Assembly (NCBI GenBank): GCA_023105745.1
Contig: JALGQZ010000012.1
Coordinates: 45,893,763-45,957,762 of the forward strand
Source: Austropuccinia psidii
Lineage: Eukaryota > Basidiomycota > Pucciniomycetes > Pucciniales > Sphaerophragmiaceae
Direction: 5' to 3'
DNA: 64,000 nt
Positions 63,267 to 64,000 of this stretch are shown in pieces. The notes under the pieces are model-generated. The model did not search any database and was not told where the DNA came from. It saw nothing but the letters and a program-made list of their open reading frames with translations. The translations under genes and the position numbers were made by a program. The first letter of the stretch is position 1. Each line of letters starts with the position of its first letter.

Positions 63267-64000
63267 TCAGAATATGTTTGAGATCAGATATTTACCTGCT
63301 CAATGAAAATTCAGCCATAGTGAGATCCATCTGGTATTGCTTTTCCTTCAGATAAAATTCCCAATTCAACTGTTATTTTTAAAATGCATATTTAATGTTG
63401 TGTTGTTTCTCATCAAACTCCATTTTTTTTTGTAAATTCATTTCTTCAAACCATTAAATTTAAGTATTCCTCACTTTCTCTTCATGCCACCTTTCCTTTT
63501 CTCACTCCAAACAAGCATTATCGTTTTCCTCATGGGCTGAGAACCATAGTTTTTCTTAGTAGGCTTGAAAAGAGTAACAATAATTTGAAGACATACCCTT
63601 TTGACATGATTCCAGAAAACATATCCATGAAATCTTTTCTAGATCCACTCTTGTCATTCAAGTTGGGGTTCAATGATTGATTATGCTTTTGTGTAAAATG
63701 AGCTATAGATTTACTTAGTTTGTGGAAGAAGAAATAATCAACATTGAATTTTAAAAATATCAGTCTTAAACATACTTACTGATTCATCATTTGGGTTTTC
63801 TGCTTCAAAAAACTCATCATAATTATCAAGAAAAGAATCAAGATTGAGAGCTGATTCCAAATGATTAAGGAAATTTCAAATTTAAATGAGCTTTCATTAT
63901 ATAAGGTAAAAAAAAGGAGATTATGACTTGCCTTATTCATTAACTGTTTATCTTCATCATAATTATTTAAACTATCATTTTATTGCAAATCATAGCTCGC
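63267..64000 (-). pseudogene. Myb/SANT-like gene remnant (H2, copy B), cut by the window end
   Basis: Counterpart of 40982 to about 41715. It is the C-terminal part only; the start lies outside the window. Confidence 0.65.

Larger units (their letters stand above)
46920..64000. repeat. Large segmental duplication, copy B (continues past the window)
   Basis: Direct-orientation copy of 24638 to about 41715. I can see only a handful of substitutions in about 17 kb, for example near 28597 (A to C in copy B), 29585 (G to T), 38209 (C to T), 25292 (T to G) and 36000 (G to T), plus homopolymer length changes. All stop codons and target duplications of the contained elements are shared, so the elements inserted and decayed before the duplication. 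Confidence 0.93.
58758..64000 (+). mobile_element. PIF/Harbinger-like transposon H2 (copy B), cut by the window end
   Basis: Same decayed element as 36473-42462. It starts with the same AGGGGGTTTCAAAG end and runs to the last base of the window, which corresponds to about 41715 in copy A, so its right terminal repeat is not seen. Confidence 0.85.

Overview
The window is about 64 kb of extremely AT-rich nuclear DNA from a fungus, most likely a rust (Pucciniales). This rests on the Ty3/gypsy polyprotein, which closely resembles the gypsy elements I know from Austropuccinia and Puccinia, on short 55-95 bp spliceosomal introns, and on transposon-borne Myb/SANT and TET/JBP-like genes of a type seen in rusts. 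The species is an inference that was not checked by a search. Almost all recognisable coding sequence belongs to transposable elements. Only one ordinary host gene is visible, a small secreted cysteine-rich protein on the minus strand at 21640-22377.

Layout. 1-8081 is a decayed Ty3/gypsy retrotransposon whose 5' LTR lies outside the window. A solo LTR of the same family is inserted backwards into its pol gene at 2853-4665, with a perfect 5-bp target duplication. 8693-9715 is a non-autonomous terminal-inverted-repeat element filled with GCCATTTATGGC-type quasi-palindromes. 11567-15720 is its larger MULE relative, encoding a FAR1/MULE transposase continuous with an OTU-type cysteine protease domain. 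16700-20207 is a nearly intact hAT element with a perfect 8-bp target duplication. 20216-24637 holds the secreted protein gene in AT-rich DNA.

From 24638 to the end the window is two near-identical copies of one large segment (start-to-start offset about 22.28 kb; at least 17 kb seen in both). Each copy carries two PIF/Harbinger-like elements in the same orientation, a younger one (H1: 27234-33283 and 49519-55569) and an older, more decayed one (H2: 36473-42462 and 58758 to beyond the window end). These elements have an unusual three-gene structure: a DDE transposase on the plus strand, converging with a TET/JBP-like 2-oxoglutarate/Fe(II) oxygenase gene and, further right, a Myb/SANT-like gene, both on the minus strand. 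In H1 the oxygenase frame is far better preserved (one stop) than the transposase (four stops and two lost catalytic residues). A third, old member of the MULE-related non-autonomous family lies at 42709-43366.

The long spaces between elements are A/T homopolymers, (TA)n arrays and low-complexity DNA in which I see no gene. No tRNA, rRNA, CRISPR array or bacterial feature was found.
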